The notes: a model not told the origin generated them from the sequence alone. A DNA stretch of 37,702 nucleotides from Deltaproteobacteria bacterium (GCA_025353585.1 JANXOM010000256.1:1-37702), one strand, 5' to 3'. Shown: positions 23,702 to 34,849, counted from the stretch's first letter. Numbers and translations are program-made.

Positions 23702-25899
23702 AGCGCATGTCCTTTGCGATCGGCCTCGTCCTGGCCGGCGCCGCCGCGACCCTCCTCGCTCCCATGACCGCGCGCGCCCAGCCGGCGTTCGCGATCGGCC
23801 ACCCGCTCCCCGCGCCGGACTTCGATGTCGGCGAGGTCAGCGTCCGCGTCATCGCGGGCAGCGTCGCGAAGCCCGTCATCGGCGTCGAGGTCACGCTCAC
23901 GGTGGCCGGCGCGCCGCGCGTGGCGCGCACCGACGAGGCAGGCCGCGCCTTCTTCAAGGAGCTGCCCGCCGGCGCGCCGGTGCAGGCGGCGATCAAGGAC
24001 GAGGACGGCAAGGACGTGCAGTCCGACACCTTCCCGGTGCCGGCGAGCGGCGGCACGCACGTGATGCTGTCGACCCGCCCGGTCGATCCGAACGCCGGCG
24101 GCGGCGCGCCGTTCGCCGGCGCTGGTGGTGGCGGCGCCGGCCCGGGCCCGATGATGGGCGCCGGCGGCATGCCCGACCCGCGCAAGATCAGCGGCATCGC
24201 GCGGCCCGAGCAGAAGAACCCGGCCGGCACGCTGACCGTCCGCGTCCTCTACGGCAGCCTGACCGACAAGGTCCCCGGCATCCCGGTGACGCTCGCCGCG
24301 TACGCGTCCGACGGCAAGGTCTCGCTCGAGACGAAGCAGACCGACGCTGATGGCCGCGCGGCCTTCGCGGACCTCGACGTCTCCGGCGGCACGGCCTACT
24401 ACGCGATGGCGCAGGTCCCGCGCAACGGCAAGCTCGATCGCCTCGTGTCGGCCCCCGTCGTCCTCGAGTCGCAGACCGGCATGGCGCTCCTGCTCTCGAG
24501 CGTGAAGCAGGACGCGACCGACCCGGTCGTCGATGACCAAGGCCGGCTCGACAAGCAGAATTCCGAGCTCGCGCCGGGCGCGATCGAGGTCGCGCTCGAT
24601 GGCGATGTGGACGCGAACAAGCCCGTGAGCCTGTTCGACGCGAGCACGCGCCGCATCATCGGGCACGTCGCGCCCGACCGCTTCCCCGCTGATCCGGCGA
24701 ACCTGCAGGCCGGCGCCGACATCGAGGACCGGGCCGACGAGCCGGCGGGAACGCTCGACATCGCCGTGCACGGCGGGCAGGGCTCGACGGACCAGCCGAT
24801 GGCGAACGTCTCCATGCAGGTCTTCGCGGTCGAGGATCAGCAGATGACCTCGCCGTTCCCCGGCACGACCAACGCGAGCGGCATCGCGCACTTCGATCTC
24901 AAGCCCGGCGTCTACCGCGCGCAGGTCGTGGTCAACGGCAAGCCGCTCGGCTCGCAGGGCCTCGACGTCACGAAGCACGGCCTCGCCATGTCGGTCGTCG
25001 CGCAGTGGGAGGCCGTCGGTCGCCCGCGCGCGCGGTTCACGGACATCCCAGTCATCCCCGGCCAGACGGTCTACGCCGAGGCGCTCTCGCGCACGAACAT
25101 CGCCTACCGCTCGGCGCCGTTCCAGCTCATCGCCGAGCACGGCACGAGCGCCTCGATCCGCGAGGTGCCGGTCTTCTACACGTTCCACATCATCGCGGGC
25201 GTCGAGGATCAGCTGCTCGCGGTGCAGGGCCAGTTCACGCTGATGAACTTCAGCTGGGCGCCCTACAAGGCGGGCCCCGATGGCCTCGACGTGCCGCTGC
25301 CGCGCGGCTTCAAGGGCGCCGTCATCGCCGATCGCGACCAGACGGTGGCGGCCGTGGCCGCCGGCATCGGCTTCCGCGTGCCGCGCCCGCTCGCGCCGGC
25401 AGGCCCGACGGTGTTCAAGGCTGGCTTCTCGCTGCCCGTCGACGGCGGCTCGATCGACTGGCAGCAGGACCTGCCGCTCGGCACGGTCGAGAGCTGGATG
25501 AAGATCGTGCAGATGCCTACCATGAGCGTCGAGGCGCCGCCCGGTAGCCAGGGCACCGTCGCGCAGACGGAGGAGGGCCCGATGTACCAGATCCCGCGGA
25601 TCACGATCCAGGAGGGCCACTCCATGGTGCTCAAGATCCACGGTCTGCCGACGCCGCCCGCCTGGAAGATCTGGCTGCCGCGCCTCGTCGGGATCCTCGT
25701 GATCCTGGTGATCGGCGGCGGCATCGCGTTCGCCGTCACCCGCGTCGGCGGCGGGCGCGCGAAGAGCGATCCGGCACGCGAGGCTCGCCGGGCTCGCCTG
25801 ATGGACGAGCTCGTCGAGCTCGAGCGCAGCGGCAAGGATGCGCGCCGTCGCGAGTCGCTGCTGGCCGAGCTCGAGAAGCTGTGGGACGACGCGGCGTAG
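23698..25899 (+). CDS. Large membrane-anchored protein with carboxypeptidase-regulatory-like domains in the ccm operon
   Basis: A 733-residue exported protein. It has a signal peptide ([23 protein letters not shown]), then three beta-sandwich repeats of the carboxypeptidase-regulatory/Ig-like type recognisable by [31 protein letters not shown]...[12 protein letters not shown] and [22 protein letters not shown] Gly/Met-rich linker lies at about residues 135-160. A further beta-rich region follows, then one membrane helix ([21 protein letters not shown]). The cytoplasmic tail [20 protein letters not shown] resembles the helical core of CcmI. Its overlap with the ccmI-like gene and position before ccmA tie it to cytochrome c maturation, perhaps presenting apocytochrome to the CcmF-CcmH fusion. 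That role is inference; no standard Ccm component looks like this. Confidence 0.8.
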   Translation: MKRMSFAIGLVLAGAAATLLAPMTARAQPAFAIGHPLPAPDFDVGEVSVRVIAGSVAKPVIGVEVTLTVAGAPRVARTDEAGRAFFKELPAGAPVQAAIKDEDGKDVQSDTFPVPASGGTHVMLSTRPVDPNAGGGAPFAGAGGGGAGPGPMMGAGGMPDPRKISGIARPEQKNPAGTLTVRVLYGSLTDKVPGIPVTLAAYASDGKVSLETKQTDADGRAAFADLDVSGGTAYYAMAQVPRNGKLDRLVSAPVVLESQTGMALLLSSVKQDATDPVVDDQGRLDKQNSELAPGAIEVALDGDVDANKPVSLFDASTRRIIGHVAPDRFPADPANLQAGADIEDRADEPAGTLDIAVHGGQGSTDQPMANVSMQVFAVEDQQMTSPFPGTTNASGIAHFDLKPGVYRAQVVVNGKPLGSQGLDVTKHGLAMSVVAQWEAVGRPRARFTDIPVIPGQTVYAEALSRTNIAYRSAPFQLIAEHGTSASIREVPVFYTFHIIAGVEDQLLAVQGQFTLMNFSWAPYKAGPDGLDVPLPRGFKGAVIADRDQTVAAVAAGIGFRVPRPLAPAGPTVFKAGFSLPVDGGSIDWQQDLPLGTVESWMKIVQMPTMSVEAPPGSQGTVAQTEEGPMYQIPRITIQEGHSMVLKIHGLPTPPAWKIWLPRLVGILVILVIGGGIAFAVTRVGGGRAKSDPAREARRARLMDELVELERSGKDARRRESLLAELEKLWDDAA

Positions 25900-25912
25900 C
25901 GCGAGGACCCTC

Positions 25913-26612
<700 letters not shown>

Positions 26613-26623
<11 letters not shown>

Positions 26624-27314
26624 GCGGCCCCGACAGGGCGTGCTGCGCCAGGCGTGGCGCATCGCGTGGAAGGATCTCAAGGTCGAGCTGCGGAGCCGCG
26701 AGATCGTCTACACGATGGCGTTCTTCGGCGCCGTCATCGTCGTCGTGTACTCGTTCGCGTTCCCGTCGAGCTCGGCGCTCGTGCGGCTGGGCGCGCCCGG
26801 CCTGCTCTGGGTCTCGACGATGTTCGCGGGCACGATCGGCCTCGGCCGCGCGTTCGACCGCGAGCGCGAGAACGACACGCTGCGCGCGCTGATGCTGACG
26901 CCGGTGCCGCGGCTGGCGATCTTTCTCGGCAAGGGCATCGCGATCACGTTCCTCGTGGGCGCGGTCGCCCTTGTCGTGACGCCGCTGATGGCGCTGCTCA
27001 TGGACGTGCCCTTCTTCGATCACCCCGGCGAGCTCGCGCTGGCGCTGCTCCTCGGCGCCGTCGGCTTCTCCGCGATCGGCACGGTGTTCGCGGCCACGCT
27101 CCTGAAGGTCCGCTCGCGCGACGTGCTCCTGCCCGTCATCATCTACCCGATCCTGATCCCGCTCTTCGCGTTCGGCACCGAGGCGACGGCGGCGCTGCTC
27201 AAGGTTCCTGCTGACCTCGACAACGCGTGGTACTGGATCGGTCTCCTCGGGGCGTATGATGCGGCGTTCCTGGTACTGTCCATGTGGATCTTCGAGAGCC
27301 TGGTGATCGAATGA
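26613..27314 (+). CDS. ccmB: Heme ABC exporter permease CcmB
   Basis: A 233-residue protein with six predicted membrane helices. The N-terminal [20 protein letters not shown] matches the CcmB start (KDLRLELRSR). The interior has [21 protein letters not shown] and [17 protein letters not shown]. It is the membrane partner of CcmA. Its ATG at 26613 lies inside the ccmA coding end, and its TGA overlaps the ccmC ATG, signs of tight translational coupling. Length is close to the usual 220-230 residues. Confidence 0.93.
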
Positions 27315-28036
27315 CAAGCGCAGCAACTCGCCCGGTGGCGGTGCCCCGGTCCGCGACGGACTGGATGGTGCCGGTCTTCGGACTCCTCGGCGCGATCGGC
27401 CTGGTCGTCTGCATCTGGCTGATCTTCACGTGGGTGCCCAACGACGCGGTGCTGTTCTTCAACCAGCGCATCTTCTACTTCCACGTCGGTCATGCGTTCA
27501 ACCTGTTCATCGCCGTCGGCGTCTGCGGCGTCTCGTCGCTCTTGTTCCTGTGGCGGCGCACGCCCCGGTGGGATGACCTCGCGCTCGCGGCGGCCGAGGT
27601 CGCGGTCGCGTACGGCGCGGTCGTGCTCGTCACCGGTTCGGTGTGGGCCAAGGCGGCGTGGGATCACTGGTGGGTATGGGAGAACCGCTTGATGATGTCG
27701 CTGCTCCTGTGGCTCGTGCTGGTGGCGTACGTGCTCGTGCGCCGGTACGCGGGCGCGAGCGCGGATCGGCTCGCGGCGGGGCTCGCGGTGTTCGGCACCG
27801 TCGGGTTGCCGTTCATCTACACGATGGTGAACAAGGGCGACCAGCATCCGCAGGCGGGCACGAACGGCAACGTCGCGACCCTGACGGGCCCGATGCAGAT
27901 CGTGTTCTGGCTGAGCGTGGCCACGTTCTTCTGCTGGTTCCTCGCGCTCATCGCGAGCCGGGTGGCCAGCACGCGCGGCGAGCGCGAGCTGCGCGAGTTG
28001 CGCGAACAGGGCCTCGATGCGGGGCTATTGACGTGA
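27311..28036 (+). CDS. ccmC: Heme handling protein CcmC (WWD family)
   Basis: A 241-residue protein with six predicted membrane helices. IFYFHVGHAFN carries the first conserved His of CcmC. The tryptophan-rich WWD motif appears as WDHWWVWENRLMMS, with Glu where the usual signature has Asp. GLPFIYTMVNKGDQHPQ holds the second periplasmic His region. CcmC loads heme onto CcmE. ATG 27311 overlaps the ccmB stop (ATGA). The C-terminal tail is a charged helix (RGERELRELREQG). Confidence 0.9.
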   Translation: MTSAATRPVAVPRSATDWMVPVFGLLGAIGLVVCIWLIFTWVPNDAVLFFNQRIFYFHVGHAFNLFIAVGVCGVSSLLFLWRRTPRWDDLALAAAEVAVAYGAVVLVTGSVWAKAAWDHWWVWENRLMMSLLLWLVLVAYVLVRRYAGASADRLAAGLAVFGTVGLPFIYTMVNKGDQHPQAGTNGNVATLTGPMQIVFWLSVATFFCWFLALIASRVASTRGERELRELREQGLDAGLLT

Positions 28037-28044
28037 GGATGCCG

Positions 28045-28515
28045 ATGCGAAGCAGGGTGTGGATCGTCGTCGCGGCACTCGCGATGTTCTCGGCGCGGGC
28101 GCACGCGGAGACGCCAGGCCCGGACGCGCGCGCGGCGTGCGTGGCGGCGATGAACGTCGACAAGGCGTTCGCGACCGACGTCGTCATGAACGCGACGAAG
28201 CAGGCGGACCCCGCCGTGCTCCGCCGGACGTGCGACGTGGCCCTCGGGCTCGACGCGAAGTACGCGGCGGACCTCGCGGAGCACGCGGCCGATCTGGAGT
28301 CGGCGAACCGGCGCCTCGCCGCAGACGCCAAGCAGCACGAGACGGCGTCCGACGCGATCGCGAAGAACGAGCGCCACGTGATCATCGCGTACGCCGCGAT
28401 GTGGCTCGTGGCCGTTGGCTTCCTGCTGTTCCTGCGTCAACGACAGCTCGGGCTGCGCCGGGAGATCGCGCTCCTGCGCCGTGACCTCGAAGCATCGCTC
28501 AAGGAGAACGCGTGA
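28045..28515 (+). CDS. Small exported coiled-coil protein at the end of the ccm operon
   Basis: A 156-residue protein with a signal peptide (RSRVWIVVAALAMFSARAHA), a helical region containing two Cys (RAACVAAM and LRRTCDVAL), a coiled segment (EHAADLESANRRLAADAK), one membrane helix (VIIAYAAMWLVAVGFLLFL) and a basic coiled tail. No family is recognised. The start ATG 28045 has GAGG 6 nt upstream; GTG 28033 and ATG 28039 are in-frame alternatives, the GTG overlapping the ccmC stop. It sits between ccmC and the CcmD-like gene, so a role in Ccm is likely but unproven. Confidence 0.7.
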   Translation: MRSRVWIVVAALAMFSARAHAETPGPDARAACVAAMNVDKAFATDVVMNATKQADPAVLRRTCDVALGLDAKYAADLAEHAADLESANRRLAADAKQHETASDAIAKNERHVIIAYAAMWLVAVGFLLFLRQRQLGLRREIALLRRDLEASLKENA

Positions 28516-28712
28516 CCTCAGGCCATATCCTGTTCATCCCGGCCGTCACGATGGTCGGCATGTTCCTCGGCTTCATCTTCGGCAACCGCGCCGCGCGCAA
28601 CCAGTTCGACCTGGCCCAGCGGCGCGAAGCCGAGCGCGAGGCCGCGCAAGAAGAGCGCGCCCGTCGCAAGGCCGGCCGCGCGGGCGTGGACGCCGGCGCC
28701 GAGAAGAAGTAA
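28512..28712 (+). CDS. CcmD-like small membrane protein
   Basis: A 66-residue protein with one N-terminal membrane helix (HILFIPAVTMVGMFLGFIFG) and a highly charged helical tail (REAEREAAQEERARRK). This size, topology and position after ccmC resemble CcmD, which helps release heme-loaded CcmE from CcmABC, although sequence identity to CcmD cannot be judged by eye. GTG 28512 overlaps the preceding stop (GTGA). It ends the ccm operon; the next gene is convergent. Confidence 0.65.
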   Translation: MTSGHILFIPAVTMVGMFLGFIFGNRAARNQFDLAQRREAEREAAQEERARRKAGRAGVDAGAEKK

Positions 28713-28744
28713 GGGCGAGCGGCGGTTGATCCGAGCGGGAGCCC

Positions 28745-29719
28745 CTACGCGCCCCGGCCCTGCGTGCTGGTGAAGTAGGCGGCCTTGCGGGCGCGCATGA
28801 TCTCGCCGAGCGGGCGGTGGGCGGCGAGGGCGGCCCACGGGTCGAACCTGGCCTTGCCGATGGCATCGGTGAGGGCGGACGGGTCCTGCTGCGGGGCGGT
28901 GAGGTGGCCGACGGTGACCCAGGGCGCGGCCGGCTCGGGCCACTCGACCGTCGCGTCCTCGATCGGCGTGGTCGTGGCGTCGATGAAGAACTGCAGCTGC
29001 AGGTCCCACGCGAGCGCGCCCGCCGCGAGACGCGCGCTGACGTTCGCCGCGAGGTCGCGCTTGTCGGACTTCGGCTCGGCCGCGTTCTTCGGCAGCACGC
29101 GGACCTTGGCCGCGTACGGCCCGACCGCGACCGGCGCGGCCGAGTAGAACGGCGCGACCGCGAAGCCCGCGAACGGCTTGCCGAGCCCGGTCGCGATCCG
29201 CTTGACCTCGCGCAGGCCCGCGAAGAAGCCATGCCGCTCGATCATGTGGCGCACGACCGCGAGGTCGCCGCGCGCGCTCGCCGTGACGAGCCCGACGAAG
29301 TCATCCGCGCTCGCGATCGCGAACGTCGGCTGGTTGATGAGCAGGAAGTGCTGCTCCGTCGTCGGGCGGCCGAGCGCGCCGTCGCCCTCGACGCCGAGGA
29401 TGCGCAGCGCGAAGCCGCGGACGTCCGCCTTCTTGTCGAGCTGGTGCGCGCCGCTGCCGCTCGACAGGCGGATTTGCGCGTCGTACGAGCCGGGCTGGGC
29501 GAACAAACCGTGCTTCGCGTAGGCGGGCACGTCGGCGGCGACCGTCACCGTCGCGCGCATGCCGAGGTGCTGCGTGCGATGCAGGGCGCGGCCGGCGCTG
29601 CCGTGCTTCGCCGCGGACGCGCGCTGGACCGCCCCGATCTGCTCGGCGTAGCCGGCGAAGCGCGCCTCCTCGTCGGGGGCGACCACTTCGGTCCAGGCGG
29701 TGCTCGGGGGGGCCGTCAT
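28745..29719 (-). CDS. Catalase-like heme protein
   Basis: A 324-residue protein resembling the short catalase-related family. RALHRTQHLGMRATVTV matches the region around the distal His (RxxH). IRLSSGSGAH and DVRGFALRILG match the VRFSxGSG and DxRGFA blocks of catalases, and FLLINQPTFAIASADDFV matches the segment holding the active-site Asn. It lacks the catalase C-terminal domain (full catalases are about 480 residues). PLGEIMRARKAAYFTS near the end holds a Tyr, but a proximal RxxxY is not clear. Substrate is unknown; such proteins may be peroxidases or fatty-acid hydroperoxide enzymes. It is convergent with the ccm operon, and its ATG at 29719 lies 12 bp past the upstream kinase stop. Confidence 0.8.
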   Translation of the reverse strand: MTAPPSTAWTEVVAPDEEARFAGYAEQIGAVQRASAAKHGSAGRALHRTQHLGMRATVTVAADVPAYAKHGLFAQPGSYDAQIRLSSGSGAHQLDKKADVRGFALRILGVEGDGALGRPTTEQHFLLINQPTFAIASADDFVGLVTASARGDLAVVRHMIERHGFFAGLREVKRIATGLGKPFAGFAVAPFYSAAPVAVGPYAAKVRVLPKNAAEPKSDKRDLAANVSARLAAGALAWDLQLQFFIDATTTPIEDATVEWPEPAAPWVTVGHLTAPQQDPSALTDAIGKARFDPWAALAAHRPLGEIMRARKAAYFTSTQGRGA

Positions 29720-29731
29720 CGGCGCATCCTG

Positions 29732-30940
29732 TCACGGCGCGGGGCACGGGCCGCAGTCGACCACCACCTGCGCCGCGTCCGTCATGATCACGGGGATCTT
29801 CGGCCCGTTCTTCCGGTAGCGCGCGAGCGTCTCGGCGCAGACGGCGCGCTCGATCGCGAGCGGCTCGCCTGAGAACACCGCCCAGAACGAGCTCGTGCCC
29901 GGCTGGGTCCGCATCTCCACCGTGTGCGGCGGCGGCACGTCCCCGCGCATGTCGCTGACCTGCGCGCTGACAAAGCTCGCCATGCCCTGCTCGCGCATCG
30001 TCGTCGGCAGGGCGCGGTAGTCGAGCGCGAGCTCGGCGTAGATGCAGTCGGGACGCAGGGCGGCGTCCGGTGGCGCTGGTGTGGCCACGCCCGGCGCGGG
30101 TGGCGCGGGCGGCGCGGCGGTCTCGCACGCCGCCGTCGCGAGCGCGGCGAGCAGGAGGCCGAGCGCGGCGGCGTCGCGCGGCCGACGCGCCGGGTCTTTC
30201 GCCAACGCCGCCTGCGCGACCGCGTCGAGCGCGGGATCGCGCAACGCCGGGGCATCCTCCTCCACGACCGCCGCCTGCGAGAGCCACGGCGGGCCGCGAT
30301 GGAACAGGCGCGTCCCCGCGGAGAGCTCCCACATCACCACGCCGAGCGCGAACACGTCCGTCGCCGGGGTCCACGCGCCCCCGCGGACTTGCTCCGGCGC
30401 CATGTACGCCGCCGTGCCGCGCACCGTTCCGGCCTCGCCGGCCCGCCGGGCCACGCCGAGGTCCACCACGAGCACGGCATCGCCATCGCGCCGAGCCTCG
30501 ACGATCAGGTTGCTCGGGTTGATATCGCCGTGGACCCAGCCGTGCGCGTGCAGGTGCGCCACGCCCGCGCACGCGCCCCGGACGATCGCGATCCCGCGCG
30601 CGCGAGGTAACACCACGGTTGCCGGCGCGCCGTCCACGCGGGGCGGGATGAGGATCCGGCGCAGATCTTCCCCGGGCGCGAGCTCGAGCACGAGGTACGG
30701 CCGGCCGTCGACCTCGCCGGCTTCGAGCCCGTGGACCACGCCCGGGTGAACCGGCAGGTCCGTCGCGAGCCGCTGCTCCTGTGAGAACTGTGCGCGGGCT
30801 TCCGCGTTTCTCACGAGGTGCGTGTGCAACCGTTTGATCGCTCGTGGCGGTCCGTTGTCGCGCGACCCGCGCCAGATCTCGCCGAGGCCGCCCACCGCGA
30901 CGAGGCTCTCGAGATCCCAGCGACCGAACCGCTCCGACAT
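29732..30940 (-). CDS. Ser/Thr protein kinase with non-canonical HGD and DLG motifs
   Basis: A 402-residue kinase. The N-lobe has VAVGGLGEIWRG and AIKRL; the catalytic loop reads VHGDINPSN (Gly replacing Arg of HRD), and the metal-binding motif is DLGVARR rather than DFG. GTAAYMAPEQV closes the activation segment. The catalytic Asp, loop Asn and second Asp are present, so it may be active as a non-RD kinase. The C-lobe ends in LGLLLAALATAACETAAPP, then a 110-residue domain with paired Cys (DCGPCPAP) that I do not recognise. It starts at ATG 30940, divergent from another kinase 90 bp away, and lies directly upstream of the catalase-like gene on the same strand, 12 bp apart. Confidence 0.85.
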   Translation of the reverse strand: MSERFGRWDLESLVAVGGLGEIWRGSRDNGPPRAIKRLHTHLVRNAEARAQFSQEQRLATDLPVHPGVVHGLEAGEVDGRPYLVLELAPGEDLRRILIPPRVDGAPATVVLPRARGIAIVRGACAGVAHLHAHGWVHGDINPSNLIVEARRDGDAVLVVDLGVARRAGEAGTVRGTAAYMAPEQVRGGAWTPATDVFALGVVMWELSAGTRLFHRGPPWLSQAAVVEEDAPALRDPALDAVAQAALAKDPARRPRDAAALGLLLAALATAACETAAPPAPPAPGVATPAPPDAALRPDCIYAELALDYRALPTTMREQGMASFVSAQVSDMRGDVPPPHTVEMRTQPGTSSFWAVFSGEPLAIERAVCAETLARYRKNGPKIPVIMTDAAQVVVDCGPCPAP

Positions 30941-31030
30941 GTAGGCAGACGGTAGCATCGGGGCTCGAGACCCGGGCTGGAGGGCCACCTCCCAGTTGCG
31001 CTGAATTGCACGAACCCGCAAGATCACGCG

Positions 31031-33151
31031 ATGGGCGATCGGCTGGGCCGTTACGTGGTGCTCCGGCACCTCGCGTCCGGCGGTATGGCCGACGTCCTGC
31101 TCGCGCGCACCGATGGCATCGAGGGCTTCGTTCGCCACGTCGTGCTCAAGCGCATCAAGCCCGAGCACGCGCGCGATCAGCGCTTCATGTCGATGTTCCT
31201 CGACGAGGCGCGCCTCGCCGCGAACCTGCACCACGGCAACATCGTCCAGGTCTTCGATATCGGCGAGAGCAACGGCGAGTACTTCTTCGCGATGGAGTAC
31301 CTCCACGGCGAGGATCTCCGCGCGATCCTGTCCACGGTCGCGAAGCAGCGGGGCCACGTGCCGCTCGGTCACGTCATCGGCATCGTGGCGGCGGCCGCCG
31401 CGGGCCTCCACCACGCGCACGAGCGGCGCGGGCCCGACAAGAAGTCGCTCGGCATCGTGCACCGTGACGTGTCCCCGTCGAACATCCTCATCGGCTACGA
31501 CGGCACGCCGAAGCTCGTCGACTTCGGCATCGCGAAGGCGGCCGCGCGCCAAAACGAGACGCACTCGGGGACGCTCAAGGGCAAGGTCGCGTACATGTCG
31601 CCCGAGCAGTGCAAGAGCGAGCCGGTCGATCGGCGCAGCGACGTCTATGCGCTCGGCGTGGTGCTCTACGAGCTCGCGACGACGACGCGCCTGTTCAAGG
31701 GCGACAACGACTACCTGTTGATGGACGCGATCTGCAACGGCAAGATCCCGCTGCCGCGCGTGCGCCGCGCCGAGCTGCCGAACGAGCTCTCGGTCGTCAT
31801 CATGAAGGCGCTCTCGCTCGATCCGGCGCGGCGCTACCAGACGGCCGACGAGCTGCGCGTGGCCCTCGAGCAGTTCGGGCTCGCGTTCGGCCTCTCGACG
31901 TCGACGAGCGGCCTCGCGGACTACATGCACAAGCTCTTCGGTGACAAGCCGGAGCCGTGGCTGGACGACGCGACGGTCGACGAGGCGCCGCTCGTGCGTA
32001 GCAAACCGGCGAGGCCCGCCGCGGCGGCGACGGTGGCATCGCGGTCGGCCGACCTGGTGCGCCGCGCGCGCTCGACGTCCGAGGTGGATGCCATCGTGGA
32101 CGGCACGAGCGCGGAGGCGCGGGAGGAGCTCGAGCCCAAGACGATCACGAACGGCTCGCGGGCCGAGCCCCAGCGCGTGGCGACGGCCGCGCCCTCGTTC
32201 GTGCGGATCACGGCGCCGGCGCCCGTGGTCGCGGCCGTGACGCTCTCGCAGCCGGCGGTCGCTCCGCCGCCAGTGGATCTGACACGCACGAGCACGAAGA
32301 TGGCCTGGGAGCCGTCCCCCGCGGGCATCCCTGCCGTCCGCAACTGGTCCAGCGGCAAGCTCGCGACCGCGCTGCTGGTGGCGATCGCGCTCGTCGGTGT
32401 GGCGACGTGGAAGGTGCTCGGCACCGACGCGGCGCCGGTCGCCGCCACGGCCGCCGTCGCCCCGACGTTGACGGCGACTGAGATTGTCCCGCCGGCCGCC
32501 GCCGTCGCCGTCCCCGACCTCCCGCGCGACGTCACGGTGAGCCACCCGCCGCCCGTCGCCGCGAAGAAACCGCCGGCCGTCGCTGGCGCGCCGAAGCCGC
32601 AACCCCGTGCGCCGCAGGCTCTCGCGCCGCAGGCTCTCGCGCCGCAGGCTCTCGCGCCGCAAGCTCTCGCGCCGCAAGCTCTCGCGCCGCAAGCGCCGAC
32701 GCCGCAAGCCCCGGCGCGGCAAGCGGCGCCGCAAGCCCCGGCGCAACAGACCGCCGCGCCGCAAGCGCCCGCGCCCGTCGCCATCCCCGCACCCGCACCC
32801 GCACCCACACCCGCACCCGCACCCGCACCCAGCGCGCCCACACCCGCCCCCGCCGTCCTCCCTCCCCCCGTCGTCGAGATCGTCCTCGCCCACCTCTCCG
32901 ACGCGACCGTCCAGGCGGTCGCCCGCGATCACGGCGCCGAGCTCTCCAAGTGCGAAGCCGACGGCGTCCATGGCGAGGTGACCGTCCGCTTCCAGATCGA
33001 CGCCGCGGGCCGCGTCACGAAGAAGCAGCTGAGCTCCACCCTCGGCAAGCCGAAGGTCGCGGGCTGCATCCTGGCCTCGCTCGGTCGCTGGCAATTTCCG
33101 AGGCCGCCCGCGGGCGGCGCCGACGGGACGTACACGCTGTCGTTCCAGTAG
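31031..33151 (+). CDS. Ser/Thr protein kinase with transmembrane helix and AgmX/TonB-like C-terminal domain
   Basis: A 706-residue protein. The N-terminal Hanks kinase (about 8-280) has [32 protein letters not shown] and KVAYMSPEQ, all canonical. An Ala/Pro-rich region leads to one membrane helix (about 443-463, [17 protein letters not shown]). Then come APQAL repeats (527-551), a Pro-Ala stretch and a C-terminal domain of about 95 residues: [39 protein letters not shown]. The two Cys and the WxFPxP pattern match the AgmX/TonB-like C-terminal domain of Myxococcota. This domain is extracytoplasmic, and its rigid Pro-rich spacer suggests it reaches across the periplasm. ATG 31031 begins [13 protein letters not shown], a usual kinase start. 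Confidence 0.92.
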   Translation: MGDRLGRYVVLRHLASGGMADVLLARTDGIEGFVRHVVLKRIKPEHARDQRFMSMFLDEARLAANLHHGNIVQVFDIGESNGEYFFAMEYLHGEDLRAILSTVAKQRGHVPLGHVIGIVAAAAAGLHHAHERRGPDKKSLGIVHRDVSPSNILIGYDGTPKLVDFGIAKAAARQNETHSGTLKGKVAYMSPEQCKSEPVDRRSDVYALGVVLYELATTTRLFKGDNDYLLMDAICNGKIPLPRVRRAELPNELSVVIMKALSLDPARRYQTADELRVALEQFGLAFGLSTSTSGLADYMHKLFGDKPEPWLDDATVDEAPLVRSKPARPAAAATVASRSADLVRRARSTSEVDAIVDGTSAEAREELEPKTITNGSRAEPQRVATAAPSFVRITAPAPVVAAVTLSQPAVAPPPVDLTRTSTKMAWEPSPAGIPAVRNWSSGKLATALLVAIALVGVATWKVLGTDAAPVAATAAVAPTLTATEIVPPAAAVAVPDLPRDVTVSHPPPVAAKKPPAVAGAPKPQPRAPQALAPQALAPQALAPQALAPQALAPQAPTPQAPARQAAPQAPAQQTAAPQAPAPVAIPAPAPAPTPAPAPAPSAPTPAPAVLPPPVVEIVLAHLSDATVQAVARDHGAELSKCEADGVHGEVTVRFQIDAAGRVTKKQLSSTLGKPKVAGCILASLGRWQFPRPPAGGADGTYTLSFQ
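32609..32698 (+). repeat. 15-bp tandem repeat encoding APQAL units
   Basis: Five units of GCGCCGCA(G/A)GCTCTC run from 32609 to 32683 and a sixth, altered unit to 32698. The first three carry CAG and the next two CAA for Gln, so unit duplication is recent and stepwise. The units lie in the spacer of the membrane kinase and keep the frame. Confidence 0.9.
32786..32830 (+). repeat. CCCGCA hexamer repeat encoding Pro-Ala
   Basis: About seven hexamers CCCGCA or CCCACA encode alternating Pro and Ala in the same kinase spacer. Pro-Ala runs form extended rods, as in the TonB linker. Confidence 0.85.
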
Positions 33152-33183
33152 TCCCGGGCCTGACCTGGCGGTATACCGCCGCC

Positions 33184-34326
<1,143 letters not shown>

Positions 34327-34352
34327 CGGCGGCCGCGGCCGCGCCGGTGGTT

Positions 34353-34371
34353 CTCGCGGCGTTACCGCGAG
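34353..34371 (+). terminator. Hairpin after the acyl-CoA dehydrogenase gene
   Basis: CTCGCGG (34353-34359) and CCGCGAG (34365-34371) form a perfect 7-bp stem with loop CGTTA, 27 bp after the stop codon. No T-run follows, so it is at best a weak intrinsic terminator or an RNA 3'-end stabiliser. Confidence 0.35.
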
Positions 34372-34435
34372 GTAGATCACTATCGCGCTTAGGAAACTGG
34401 CGAGGGCGACCCGGTCCGCGCCAAACTAACCGGGT

Positions 34436-34849
34436 ATGCGCGCCTGCTCGCTCCTCGTTGCCTGCACCCTGATGGGGTGCTCGTTCGTGGGCGTCCGCGG
34501 GCCGGTGCACACGGCGGTCCCGACCCAGGATCCGAAGTCGATCACGTGCACGGAGTCCTCGTTGCTCCCGAGCGTGGACGCGGTCCTGGGCTCGATCGGC
34601 GTCGGGGCGGCGATCTTCGGCAGCATCGTGGACCAGACCGTCGCCCAGACCGACCTGCCGGACCACTTCACGAAGTACTACGCTGGCCCCCTCGTCGCGC
34701 TCGGCCTCGCCTACCTGTGGTCCGCGAGTTTCGGGACGAACCGCGTCGAGGCGTGCACGGATGCCAAGGCGGCCGTGATCCCGGCCGCGGTGGTGACCCC
34801 GATCGACATGACGGGCGTCAAGCAGGCGGATCCCGACAGCGGCGACTGA
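34436..34849 (+). CDS. Small lipoprotein of unknown function
   Basis: A 137-residue lipoprotein. The leader RACSLLVACTLMGC ends in the lipobox LMGC (Cys15). The mature part has a Cys pair (SITCTESS and VEACTDAK) and two hydrophobic stretches (VDAVLGSIGVGAAIFGSIV and YYAGPLVALGLAYLWSAS) that could form a membrane hairpin. Homologous small lipoproteins with a TC...S...P start are common in Myxococcota; no function is known. The 109 bp upstream hold the acyl-CoA dehydrogenase hairpin. Confidence 0.75.
   Translation: MRACSLLVACTLMGCSFVGVRGPVHTAVPTQDPKSITCTESSLLPSVDAVLGSIGVGAAIFGSIVDQTVAQTDLPDHFTKYYAGPLVALGLAYLWSASFGTNRVEACTDAKAAVIPAAVVTPIDMTGVKQADPDSGD

Noticed and set aside
32609..32830. Regular repeats considered as a CRISPR array
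   Set aside because: Units are 15 and 6 bp with no spacers and encode a Pro-rich protein linker in frame.
30941..33094. N-terminal extension of the HGD kinase frame, which stays open far upstream on the - strand
   Set aside because: The extension is antisense to the AgmX-type kinase and is repetitive (the mirror of its repeats). The kinase proper begins at ATG 30940, with MSERFGRWDLESL.
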